Source: Plasmodium brasilianum (taxonomy: Eukaryota; Apicomplexa; Aconoidasida; Haemosporida; Plasmodiidae). Taken from it: a stretch of DNA of 64,000 nt. Shown here piece after piece: positions 1-10,209 of the stretch. The notes below the pieces were generated by a model. The model was given only the letters and a program-made list of their open reading frames with translations. It did not search any database and was not told the origin of the DNA. The stretch is taken from the NCBI RefSeq assembly GCF_023973825.1, contig NC_090121.1, forward strand, positions 1-64,000, read 5' to 3'. The position numbers and the translations under genes were made by a program. Numbering within the stretch: the first letter of the stretch is position 1; each line of letters begins with the position of its first letter.

Positions 1-2643
1 GAATACGTGCCATACTATTTTTATGACTTCTTCCTCGCACACTATTCTTTTCAAAGTAATTATAATAATTGCTTAGATAAAATTGAAGCGTTAAAAAAAA
101 TGAATGATAGTATAGGAAATAATGAAATGAAAGCGGAACAGATAATAGGTAATAATTTTTTTTTTTGTTCATCTGAAGATAACACATTCATCATTAAAAA
201 TAGAAAATTAATAATTTATGATAAAAAAGAGGAAAAAACGCACATATATTGTAATAGGGAAGCTGTTCAAAAAGGAATTTTCATTCACAACAACTATGAT
301 AAATACGCGCCAGACGCATTATGCACCACTACAGATAAATGTAGTACACATTACGATAAAGCAGTTTTGCATTATAATGAGGTAAACCATATGAACATTG
401 ATTCATTTATTAAGTTAAGTCTAGAAAAAAATTTTCGCATGAAATATGTTACTACTGTTCAATATTGTTTATTCCCATTTTTTTTAAAGAATTTTGATGT
501 CCTAGTTCATTCATTTAAAGGTACTGGAAAAACGCTAGCTTATTGTATACCACTTTTACATAAAATAATAGTCCAAATAAATAATTTGAAAAGAAATTGT
601 ACAATAATAAAAGAAAATTATGTTCTTGCGCTTGTTGTTTGTCCAAATATAATTTTAGTTGAACAAACTTATGCAATTATTAAAAAATTAATTATGTACC
701 ATCCATGTAATATCATATGTCATTATATACATGGAAGAAAATATATGAACATGCAAGACGAAATTAATGAATTAAAAAAAAAAAAGCCACATGTAATTGT
801 AACAACACCTGTATCTTTTATAAATCATATCAAGTTTTCAACAAATTTTTCAAGAATGTTTTTTTTATGTGATACATTAATTATTGATGAAGCTTATTTT
901 CTTTTAAATCCAAACTATCTTAAAAATATTTTAATTATAAAAAACGTTTTACCTAAAGGACATCAGACAATTTTATTAACATGTCTTGTTAATAATTTTT
1001 TAAAGCATTTAGCATATAGATTTTTACGATTAAATTATGTGCATTTAAATTTTGTTGACAATTGTATTTATGACAGCAATATTTTTCATGCAGCTGCTCT
1101 CATGAACATAATCAATTTTAATTCAAATGAAAAATTAAACTACATTAATTATATTAGTAAAAATAAAAACAGCCGCCTTTTCCAGTTGCACCACGAGCTT
1201 AATGCTAAGTTGATAACTATGTATAGACATAACATATTGAACTGCGACGATTTGGGAAAACTCTGGCATTGCAAAGACGCTACGACATTTTATCAAAACG
1301 TCAACGCGTTTAACTCGTATATAGTGAACAGCTCTGTAGGCAGTTCATCTGATAAGCAACTGGACTTTCAAAATGATTTTTTGGCGGGGCACAAAAGCGG
1401 TAATAAGAGCATTAGCATCAATAGCAGCCGTAGCGGCAACATCAGTAACAGCAGCTGTAGTACCAAGGTTGATATTGGGCAAGGTGAACAAATCAAAGAG
1501 CATTTAGGGAATGACGCACCTGATGGAAAGGGAAAAAACAGTAACACCGAACACAGTGTAAATGAGAAAAATAATTTAAACTTGTGCGATAAAAGAAACG
1601 AACTGATGGATGAAAATAACAGTAAAATAAATACTAAAAGAAAAATAAAAAGACGGACGGAAGAGATTACGGAAGAGATTACGGAAGAATTCATATATAG
1701 AGGTACTCAAAATGATGAAAAAATAAAAAAATTAAAATTAAATAATAGTGATTATAATAATTACACAGTTTATAGTAAGAACTGTGTGAAATATGAAGAA
1801 AATAAAGGGAAAAATATACCTACGCACATATTTTTAAAACAAGAATATTTAATATACGAATCGGACAAACTTGCTTTAATATTATTCAATATAATTTGTA
1901 AAGAGCTTTTATCAAATGATAATATAAATATTGTTATTTTTATGCCAACAGTTAAAATGGTACAATTTTTTTATGTCATTTTTAAGCATTATATATTTAA
2001 GGGGTACATATTTTTACTTTATTTAAAATTGAATAATTCGTTAAAAAAAAAAAATTTATTTTTTATATCCCATTATTATGATAAGGAAAATGTAAATTTT
2101 TCTGTTTCTTCTGATCCTTTTGTTTCCATTGATCATGTCTTACCTAATTCGTCAATCGAAAATTCCAAAAAGGAAGTAAACGATTTAGGTAAAGGAAAAG
2201 ATGCATTTTGTTACTTTAGCGAGGAGATTTATGCTAATTGTAGCAAAAGCAGTGAACAAAGTGAAATTCAATCGGACTGTTTAAATGAACAAAATGAATA
2301 TAAACTTCAGGATGAAGAAGAATTTTGTTATGAAAAAGGAGGAGAAAACAATACAATATATCAAAAAGAATATGAACAATTGAAAGATATGTTAATTTCC
2401 TGCCTACACAGCAAATTGAGCTTGGATAAAAAAATATATACATTGAATAATTTTAACAATTCAGAAAAAAAAAAAAAAATTTTATTTTCTACCTCTATGG
2501 TATGCCAAGGAATTGAAATAGATAATGTAGACTTAGTAATACAGATAGGTGTGTGTGCAAGTATTGATGAATATATTTTAAGGACAAACATTGCTACAAC
2601 AAAAGCTATGCAAGGAAGAAGCTTATTATTATTAAAACGATAA
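1..2643 (+). CDS. Divergent DEAD-box-type RNA helicase, 5' end outside the window
   Basis: An open frame runs from the left edge to a TAA at 2641-2643. The first codon of the longest in-window frame (7-9) is GTG, so the real ATG probably lies upstream. Numbering from that codon, a Walker A motif GTGKT is at about 172-176, a Q-like residue in TTVQYC just before it, motif Ib as TTPVS, motif II as DEAY at about 294-297, and a motif III position reading TCL instead of SAT. The second RecA-like domain has a motif IV stretch (VIFMPTVKMVQFF) and a good motif V (TSMVCQGIEID). Motif VI is degenerate: the usual paired arginines of HRxGRxxR are replaced in YILRTNIATTKAMQGRS. Two asparagine/serine- and glutamate-rich inserts, at about 440-600 and 690-800, are typical Plasmodium low complexity. 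It is the only clear + strand gene and looks like chromosome-core content, so RNA remodelling is the likely role. Activity is uncertain because of motifs III and VI. Confidence 0.78.
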   Translation, partial: EYVPYYFYDFFLAHYSFQSNYNNCLDKIEALKKMNDSIGNNEMKAEQIIGNNFFFCSSEDNTFIIKNRKLIIYDKKEEKTHIYCNREAVQKGIFIHNNYDKYAPDALCTTTDKCSTHYDKAVLHYNEVNHMNIDSFIKLSLEKNFRMKYVTTVQYCLFPFFLKNFDVLVHSFKGTGKTLAYCIPLLHKIIVQINNLKRNCTIIKENYVLALVVCPNIILVEQTYAIIKKLIMYHPCNIICHYIHGRKYMNMQDEINELKKKKPHVIVTTPVSFINHIKFSTNFSRMFFLCDTLIIDEAYFLLNPNYLKNILIIKNVLPKGHQTILLTCLVNNFLKHLAYRFLRLNYVHLNFVDNCIYDSNIFHAAALMNIINFNSNEKLNYINYISKNKNSRLFQLHHELNAKLITMYRHNILNCDDLGKLWHCKDATTFYQNVNAFNSYIVNSSVGSSSDKQLDFQNDFLAGHKSGNKSISINSSRSGNISNSSCSTKVDIGQGEQIKEHLGNDAPDGKGKNSNTEHSVNEKNNLNLCDKRNELMDENNSKINTKRKIKRRTEEITEEITEEFIYRGTQNDEKIKKLKLNNSDYNNYTVYSKNCVKYEENKGKNIPTHIFLKQEYLIYESDKLALILFNIICKELLSNDNINIVIFMPTVKMVQFFYVIFKHYIFKGYIFLLYLKLNNSLKKKNLFFISHYYDKENVNFSVSSDPFVSIDHVLPNSSIENSKKEVNDLGKGKDAFCYFSEEIYANCSKSSEQSEIQSDCLNEQNEYKLQDEEEFCYEKGGENNTIYQKEYEQLKDMLISCLHSKLSLDKKIYTLNNFNNSEKKKKILFSTSMVCQGIEIDNVDLVIQIGVCASIDEYILRTNIATTKAMQGRSLLLLKR
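1660..1689 (+). repeat. Short in-frame tandem repeat in the helicase insert
   Basis: A 12-nt unit (gaagagattacg) is repeated and encodes a run of the form TEEI-TEEI-TEEF inside the low-complexity insert between the two helicase domains. It is a small polymorphism-prone coding repeat with no expected catalytic role. Confidence 0.6.
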
Positions 2644-2776
2644 CTTTACTTAGGAACATTATCATCTATCGATTTTGTTATAAATTTTTTTTTTATTTTT
2701 ATGATTCTTAAAGCTTTATGCTTTTATCCAACGGTTTTTTTTTGTTCAGAATTATTACAACACTTCTTAAATTCTG

Positions 2777-3115
2777 CGGGTGCCTTTTTGTGCCTTTGGT
2801 TGGTTGTGTGTGTGTTTTGTGTGGTGGTTTTGTGGGTGTGGTTGTTGTGGGTGGTGTAGAGAGGTTTGGGGGGTGATAGTTGTTGTGGACATTAAATAAT
2901 GGGTTATGTGGTTATGGGAGTGTGGATAGTGTCAGTGTGAGGGTTGTTGTTAATACCAAAAAGAAATAAAGGGTGGAAGGAGTGGGTGTGGGTTCCCCTC
3001 TAATTCGGTTGGGAATTGGTAATGGGGTAATTAGTGGTGAGGGGCTTTCTTCGTGGGGGGTGGGGGTGTGAATAGCCTGTGGGGTGGTTTGTGGGTGGTG
3101 GTGGATGTGCGATAA
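2777..3115 (+). other. G/T-rich island in an AT-rich window
   Basis: The + strand switches abruptly to G and T. In 2821-2880, 55 of 60 bases are G or T and there is no C. Long G runs occur at 2868-2873 and 3055-3066, the latter being six Gs, a T and five Gs, which could form G-quadruplexes. It starts about 130 bases after the helicase stop and ends just before AT-rich sequence resumes at 3116. I see no regular GGGTTYA telomere array and no convincing reading frame. It may be real, or a low-quality read consensus or gap fill in the assembly. Confidence 0.85.
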
Positions 3116-5181
3116 CAGAATATTTTATACTTAATCAGGTCTATTATAGATATAAATGTTAAGTTAATATTTATTGTGAAAGAAATTAACGTACCTATAT
3201 AATATTAACATAAATATTATAAAGATATAAAATCTGAATATAGTCAAAACTCAATTTTAATCAATTATTTTATAATATTATTGATATTCTTAAGGGAGCT
3301 ATTAATAATTTTCTCCATTCCTAATAAGTAGATTATCCCTATTATTAGTTACAATAGATGTAATTTATATACCTAACATAAAATATCGAATAAAAAAAAA
3401 AAAATGTATATATTATCATAATCACTAATATGAATATATAATAAAAATATTTTGTATTTAGTTTTGTAATATTTATTTCTCATTATAATTTTTATTTCAA
3501 AAAAGTGCTTGTTAAAAATACATTAATATAAAAAATAAATATGAAACAAAAAAAAAAAAAAAAAAAATTAACAAAAATAATAGTAAAATTTTCTCTATTC
3601 TGCTCTATCTTGTAAATGAATTAATTATTTATATACATAATTACATGCCAGAGTTGTTTATATACAGTCTGCATTAATACATATATACATTTCCTAATGT
3701 GCTTATTTTTTGGTGTAGAATATTATAAACATGGGTATCTACGAGTAATTCCACGTCAGAATATTTATACATATATTCATATATAAAGGGTGCTACTTCG
3801 ATTTAGACTAAATTAACTTTTACATTTGTATTTATACGTTTGCATTTTTTACATTCTTGTTTCATATTTCCCAGTTCTTACAATAAATGTACAATATAAA
3901 AAACCCTCTAAAAAAATTATCTATAAATGTATTCAAAAGTTTACAATTTGGACGCGATATAGAATAGGGATACACTTGAATTATTAATTTTTACAAATTA
4001 ATTTAAACAACTTCCTGTATAGGTCGATTAATGTATATTTTTGTTCTTAATCGTTTTAATTATTAACAATATTAAGAAAGCATCTCTTTCAATAAACTTC
4101 ATGCATTGCTGATATTCTCCTTTCGTTCATAAGAATTTTATCATATGTTTTATACTTTCCTATTCATATAAACATACAATTACATGCAAATAACTAAAAC
4201 GGGAGAACATCAGAAGGTAGTCAGAGACATAACGAGTGAATAAATTTTCAAAACACAACATTTGTATATATATATTTATTTATTTACGTGCTTCCTGTTA
4301 TGACTTTTCAATATAAACAATCTAACACGCGCAAGAAAAGCTAGTACATGAAAAAAAAAAAAAATATATATATAAACATGCTATATGCATACGTAAGCAT
4401 AGATCTATGAATAATGATATTCGATGAGAATACACAACATGAACGAAATTGGTAACCCATATTTTTTCATTTATTTATATACTTAAAATTACTTAATGAC
4501 GATAAATACCCTATTCGATATATTTTATTTTAAATGATTTTAATATACTTTGGTGTCTTTATAGATGTATTCTTCTTATGAGATCTTTCGTTCGTTTCAC
4601 ATATGTACGGTACAACATAAAAAAAAATCTACATATATATATATATATATGAAGCTCATCCATCAAAAGGAACTGCAATAATGATTTCATAAAACGAAAT
4701 AGATAAATGAAGTTGTAAAAAATATATTTTATTTGTTTTATTAGTTATTATTATTTTTATGTACCGTCTGTTTACGCAGGAAAACACGCCTCTATCAACC
4801 GTATTATAAATATAGATAAATAATTCAATATATTTTTCAAGTTTAAAAAAAAAAATACGTCTTTTAAAATGTATAAATATACATGTATTAAAATATATAA
4901 ATGGATACATTACATTATGTAAGTATACATATTTATATATAGGCACGCGCCCATGCGCATTAACATACATGTATGTTCATCGCCAATGTATATATACATG
5001 GTATATCATAATAGATGACATATATAAATTTTTTGAAAACAATAGTTATCAACTTTTGTATCTTTAATTCCCAACAAATTATATAATTAATTGCTCAATT
5101 TTTCTATTTTTCACCCTTTCATTCATGCTAAGGAAAGAAAAAATAATTTAGGAAAATGTTGTAAAGAGATACACAACCATT
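3116..5181. other. Noncoding AT-rich spacer
   Basis: No convincing gene. It holds a 20-base poly(A) run at 3548-3567, an (AT)n tract at 4632-4650 and scattered short purine-rich patches. A 104-codon minus-strand open frame at 4656-4970 looks fortuitous. Confidence 0.6.
3548..3567 (+). repeat. Poly(A) homopolymer, 20 nt
   Basis: Uninterrupted run of A read directly from the sequence. Homopolymers of this length are common in Plasmodium spacers and prone to sequencing length error. Confidence 0.9.
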
Positions 5182-5707
5182 TTATTTCTGTCTCCTTTTC
5201 ATAAAACACTTGTGTGTATATCCATTTTCCTTTTTAGAAAAACATCTTTGTAATTCCTGTTTAAACTTAAAAAAAAACGGAAAAAAAAAATTATCTTAAA
5301 ATGTCCAACTATACATATACATTGTGTATCAGTATTAATCATATTTTATTATATTTTACCTTTTTTTATTTTACTGGAGCCACTTTTCCATGGCCTTATC
5401 AGATAATGTTTATCTCCTTTTTTATTCCTCTTTTTTTAACATAACCTTCTTTCAGGATGATTAATTTATCTTGATAAAGATACAGTTAACCTATAAAAAG
5501 AAAGCGTATTATTCATGTACACAGCGATAATTCCCTCAATTCTCATATTTTATATTTATTAGAATTTATGCATTTATATTTCTTTAATATTTAAGACTAC
5601 AACGAAAAGCAATATATCAAATGCAAAAAATAAAATAAGTATAACAATTAGTATTACGTACTTTAATACAATTATTATAACAGTTCTATCTTATACTTAC
5701 CATACAT
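5182..5707 (-). CDS. Possible small three-exon gene, structure uncertain
   Basis: On the minus strand, ATGTATG is followed by a consensus donor GTAAGT (candidate exon 1, 5701-5707). Splicing to an acceptor after TATCAAG (exon 2 from 5469) keeps frame and reads MYDKLIILKEGYVKK. The frame then breaks at a run of seven A on the minus strand (5438-5444). With one more A it would continue as RNKKGDKHYLIRPWKSGSS to donors at 5374 or 5359. A separate block after a poly-T tract (5182-5265) reads FKQELQRCFSKKENGYTHKC and ends KRRQK-stop, but it needs a different phase from exon 2, so the exact joins are not resolved. It could be a real short gene with a homopolymer sequencing error, a pseudogene, or chance. 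I recognise no family. Confidence 0.28.
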
Positions 5708-6514
5708 TGACTTTTTTACAATTGTAAAGCTAAATTTATAATTTATCATATTTTTAAAAATTTATACACAAGGAAATATTATTACAATTTATTAATATAT
5801 TATTTTTTTATTTTAATTTTTTACATACTAACTTCAAAAAAAAAGGAAGACAAAAAGTTAGGTTAAAATGAGATAAATGGGAGAAATGAAAATTTGAAAT
5901 AAAGAAAATTTTAGGGATATATATACATGTACATTTTATATTATATCCTCATTCATACATGTATATACATAAAAAAAGTTCAAAAAAAATGAAATAAAAA
6001 AAGATAAAACTCTATATATAAATTGAAGAGACTCCAAAATGAAACAATATGTATATAGTAAAATCAAACAGAAATTAAAATATACACATCGAAGTATATA
6101 ATAGATATGAGAAAAAATCTAAAAGAACAAGAAAAAATCAATCGTTACTAAATTTTTATTGTAAAATACATAAAAGAAAAAAAGTGAAATTTTTTTTATG
6201 TTTATACCTTGTATTATATGCATATTCTTCAATTTATCGTTATATTTAAAAAAAAAAAAAAACTTATTATAACATTAGAACAATGCTATATATTGACATA
6301 CAATGTTATTTTATATATAAAACTTTCATTAAAAGAGTGTATTATATGTTGTTTTTTTCATATGGTTATATATGACAGTTCAGTAACTTATATGTCTGTC
6401 TATATTAAAATGTAAAAATAAAAAGAAAGAATATTTTTAAAAATTCATAATATATGAATTGAATTCTTATATAATACTCTAATAATACATATGTAATTTG
6501 TTCACAGATTTATA

Positions 6515-6516
6515 TT

Positions 6517-6551
<35 letters not shown>

Positions 6552-6552
6552 T
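6515..6552 (+). repeat. (TTTA)n microsatellite
   Basis: About nine consecutive TTTA units are read directly. It lies in noncoding spacer and is a likely length-polymorphic site. Confidence 0.9.
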
Positions 6553-9037
6553 ATATTTGTTCTCCTATACTAATTTTTGTATATTGCAATTCTCCATAAT
6601 TAACAATTAAAAAAGTTCCTTTTAAATATCGTTTACAGCTGTTTTTTAAATAATATACTTTATACGCTTTGCTTAAATTAATGTATTACTTTATTTCGAA
6701 ATGTCACATTTTTTTAAATTATAATATTATCTAAATTTGAAAAACATCATAGACGAATATAAAATGATTGTGCGTTACTATAGTAATCCTGTTTAAAAGT
6801 CAGTGCAACTAGAAATAATAAATATATGTAACTTTGTTTTCATATAATATAAAAATATAATTTTTATATATCAATATCAGTTGACACAAAAGGAACCATA
6901 AAAATCATAATCAAAAATATATTACACCACATCATTTATAATTACAATAAATAATAATATTTTAATTATAGTATTCTTTGAAATATATATTCTATGAATT
7001 AGGTGGAAACGTACAAATAATTACAACAAATATGACTTCTTATGTGTAATGTTCCTTTTCTATAATTTTCATCCTATATTCAATTAAAATAATTATATAA
7101 AAATATAGAAATATTCAAATTGTTCTTTGATTTATCCACAGTATCTTATATTTACATGGTTGTCTGTAATAACCTTCGAAGTCTAGTATATAATTATAAT
7201 TCTGATAATATTATTTTATAGAATATTTGTGTAAAACTCGTAAAATATTTTAAACAGTTTTTATAAATCCATAAATCATTTTTATTATAACATATAATCT
7301 AAAAGAATTTTAAATTCATGTATACATCAAATTATTATGAACAATATAACAATAAATATATAGGTTATTTTATGACATAAAAAAAATGAAACAATTGTAA
7401 TAAATTTCATTTCGATATTTCTTCTCAAATTTTTAAGTAAATAAGTATCGATATTCTCAGTTTTTACATTGCTTTTAATTAAACAATAACCATATAAAAT
7501 AGAATCGATTCTAATTTAATTATTTATTTTTTTTTAATATAGTTGTAAATGTAAAAGTAAAAAAATACATTATCACAATAATTTATGCCATATATATGCT
7601 TATATTATATTCATAGAAAAAGATATTCTATTCAAATAAAAAAACATTTAATGTTAATAATATATATATAAATATATATGTTTTTCATTTAAACAATAAT
7701 TAGAAATATTTTCTCTCTCACACAGAATTTTCTATATATGATGTTATTATGATCTTTAATATATAAGTATGCATTTATATAAAATGGTAAATTTATGCGT
7801 TATTTAAGAGATTCCACGATATATTTTTAAATTTATTCTATTATTGTAACTAAAATATAATTAAAGGTATATTATGAGTTTGATTAGAAAATATGAAAAA
7901 TCAAATTTAATATGTGAATTGTATTTATTAATTTTACTCAAAAACGGTTGATAGCAGAAACTTATGCTTTAAATTTTTTAACTAAACGGTAAAAAAAAAA
8001 ATATATTAAATTTTAAATTATACCTTATTTAAAAATATATAAGAAATATAAAAAATATTACACATTCATAAGTTATATATTAAAACAAAATATTCTTTAA
8101 CATTTATTTTGTTGAAAAATTGTCATTATTTTTTGAAGAAATTATTAATTAATATAAACTTTATTATTATATACATTTTAAATTATTTTAACAATTTACA
8201 TCATATATATATGGAAGGAGTGTAAAGAGCACGAATATGTAATTTTTTATTTACAAATAATTACATGTTTTTACAACTGTATATATTTTTTTTCATTATG
8301 CTTAATTAAAATTTATATTTTACCCTCATATAATGTATTTTTCTAAATTTACTATTACGAAATAAACATAAAAATAAAACTAAATTTCGACATACTAATT
8401 AATAATATCTGATTAAATTCAAATCTTTATTTTAATGATTCAATGACATAGGATATGTGTAAAATTCGTAATATATTTATATAAAAATTTTCAATATAAT
8501 ATATATAAAAATAGTTTTTAAATATTAATTAATAATTCATTTAATCATTATAATAATGCGATATATGCTTTTAACTCTTTAATTGCAAATAATTAATTTT
8601 ATAAAGATAGTAATCTATTATAGATCATTCATATTATAATATGATATTATTTTTTTTTAAAAGTAAATAACAAAACATGCGTATATACACATGTATCGGA
8701 ACAAAACACTTTCAGTATATTTCATTAAAAATAAAAAAAATCACGTTAATTTTTACCCAAAAAATAACAAAAAATATTTATAATTTAGTCAATATATAAT
8801 AGTTTTACTGTGAAATATTGAAAATTAGAATGTACAATATTTTATAATTCAAACATTAACACCCTATTTAAAGACAATTATATAAATTGTCTTATAATAT
8901 ATGAATTATAATATAAAAATATATATTTTTCATAAGAATCCATTGACATAATCACATATATTTACTAGTTCATAATGTATATTTAATAATTCTATAATAA
9001 TTGCAGAATATACATGTTTAGAAAAAAGAAAAATTTT

Positions 9038-9053
9038 AAATTCACAAAAAAAC
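9038..9053 (-). promoter_or_regulatory. Conserved fam-m 3'-flank A-rich motif, copy 1
   Basis: The + strand reads aaattcacaaaaaaac (TTTTTTGTGAATTT on the transcribed strand), 171 bases beyond the fam-m pseudogene stop. The same motif recurs at a near-constant distance after four other fam-m stops, so it is probably a 3' UTR or polyadenylation-region element inherited with the gene. Confidence 0.55.
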
Positions 9054-9224
9054 AATGAACATATATTTTAACTGTTGTATCCTAAAAATACCATATGTAT
9101 ATGGATGCAATTATAAAATATAAGAAATTATGGGAATGTTTATTAGGCATATTAATAGGGATGATACATATATATCAGTTCATATTGAAGATTACACAAA
9201 CTAACATATTACTTATTAGAGGTT

Positions 9225-10209
9225 TTACCTTTTCCTGAACTTAATTTCTTGATATTTTTTTACTTTTTTATGGTAGTAAAAAATTCCTAATATAATGCTG
9301 ATACCCAGTATTAGGAGAGGTATACAATAAATTATATAAATTAGAAATGGTTTAGTTATAAAAGTCCAATTTATAGGAGTTGGACTTCCTTTTTTCATAA
9401 TCTTAACCGTTTTCTTATACCACAAAAAGTCTAAATTTAGGTTCCGCACGAAAGCACGCAAAGGCCTAGACCATTTAGTTCCATGTGCGTCTTTCAGTAC
9501 TTTTATCAATCTCCCAATAATTCCATAACCACAAGAAAAATCTAATATTATTGAGATTGATAAAAACAAGAATAAGAATAAAGGTAAACAAATTCGTACT
9601 TTGTATTTTTTAAATATTATTTTTCTGAAAAACTTATTAGTAATAGTTCTGTTGTTTTAACGAAAATCTAAGTAATCTAATTCTTTGAATATTTTTTTTT
9701 CTATACGAGAATATGCTCTTGTTTCAAACATAAAAGATTTATTTTTCATATGTTGCTTATGACCTCCTTCATTCACTAATGCGCTTCCATTTGACTGCTT
9801 TTTTGTTTCTGTGGTTTTTTCTTCATTATTAGATATGTACCTTTTTTCGTTTGATGGATATTTTGGTATATATTCTTGTAAATATACAGCACATGAATCC
9901 TTATCCTGTTTATAGTTTGCTAGTATCCTATATCTGCTTGCATCTATTTTTTTTTCAAGCTTGTAATTATCAACCGCAGACATCTTAAATACACTCTAAA
10001 AAAAACAAAGTATACATTTGTTATTTAATGAATGAAATATTCTATGCTAAAAAAGCTTATTAACGAAAATAAAACACTAAAAATGGTAATAACCAAAATA
10101 TTTTCAAATAATATTTTCATACTACGTCATTTTTAAAATAGTATGTCCAGGATAAAAGTATAAACGCATAAATTTTAATACGTAAAAGTATCATCATTTT
10201 TTTTTCCAT
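9225..10209 (-). pseudogene. fam-m gene with a single in-frame nonsense codon
   Basis: Two exons on the minus strand: exon 1 10126-10209 (28 codons, MEKKMMILLRIK then a hydrophobic run), intron 9996-10125 with GTAGTA donor, exon 2 9225-9995. Exon 2 reads SVFKMSAVDNYKLE, a PEXEL-like RILAN followed by YKQDKDS, then the fam-m signature IEKKIFKELDYLDF. A TAA at 9657-9659 stands where intact relatives have a lysine codon (LKNNRTI), and a neighbouring codon has become CGT. The frame is otherwise uninterrupted for another 140 or so codons: first membrane segment ending LDFSCGYG, variable loop, second membrane segment, and the family ending FYYHKKVKKYQEIKFRKR. Only the stop breaks the gene. It is either a very young pseudogene, a truncated signal-plus-PEXEL product of 140 residues, or a base-call error. 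Confidence 0.82.

Larger units (their letters stand above)
5708..9224. other. Noncoding spacer with repeats before the antigen genes
   Basis: No supported gene. A (TTTA)n microsatellite lies at 6515-6552. From about 6900 onward the sequence takes on the character of the spacers further right, with phrases such as taaaattcgtaatat and cattgacataatca recurring in diverged form. This suggests the subtelomeric repeat compartment begins here. The last 180 bases are the 3' flank of the fam-m pseudogene. Confidence 0.55.

Noticed and set aside
1368..1694. 108-codon minus-strand frame opposite the helicase
   Set aside because: Leucine/serine-rich mirror of the asparagine/serine-rich helicase insert; a shadow of the real gene.
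2777..3115. Interstitial telomere repeat
   Set aside because: GGGTT appears occasionally but there is no regular 7-bp GGGTTYA array.
4656..4970. 104-codon minus-strand open frame
   Set aside because: Repetitive Y/I/F/N composition, (AT)n-derived residues, no splice partner, no family signature.
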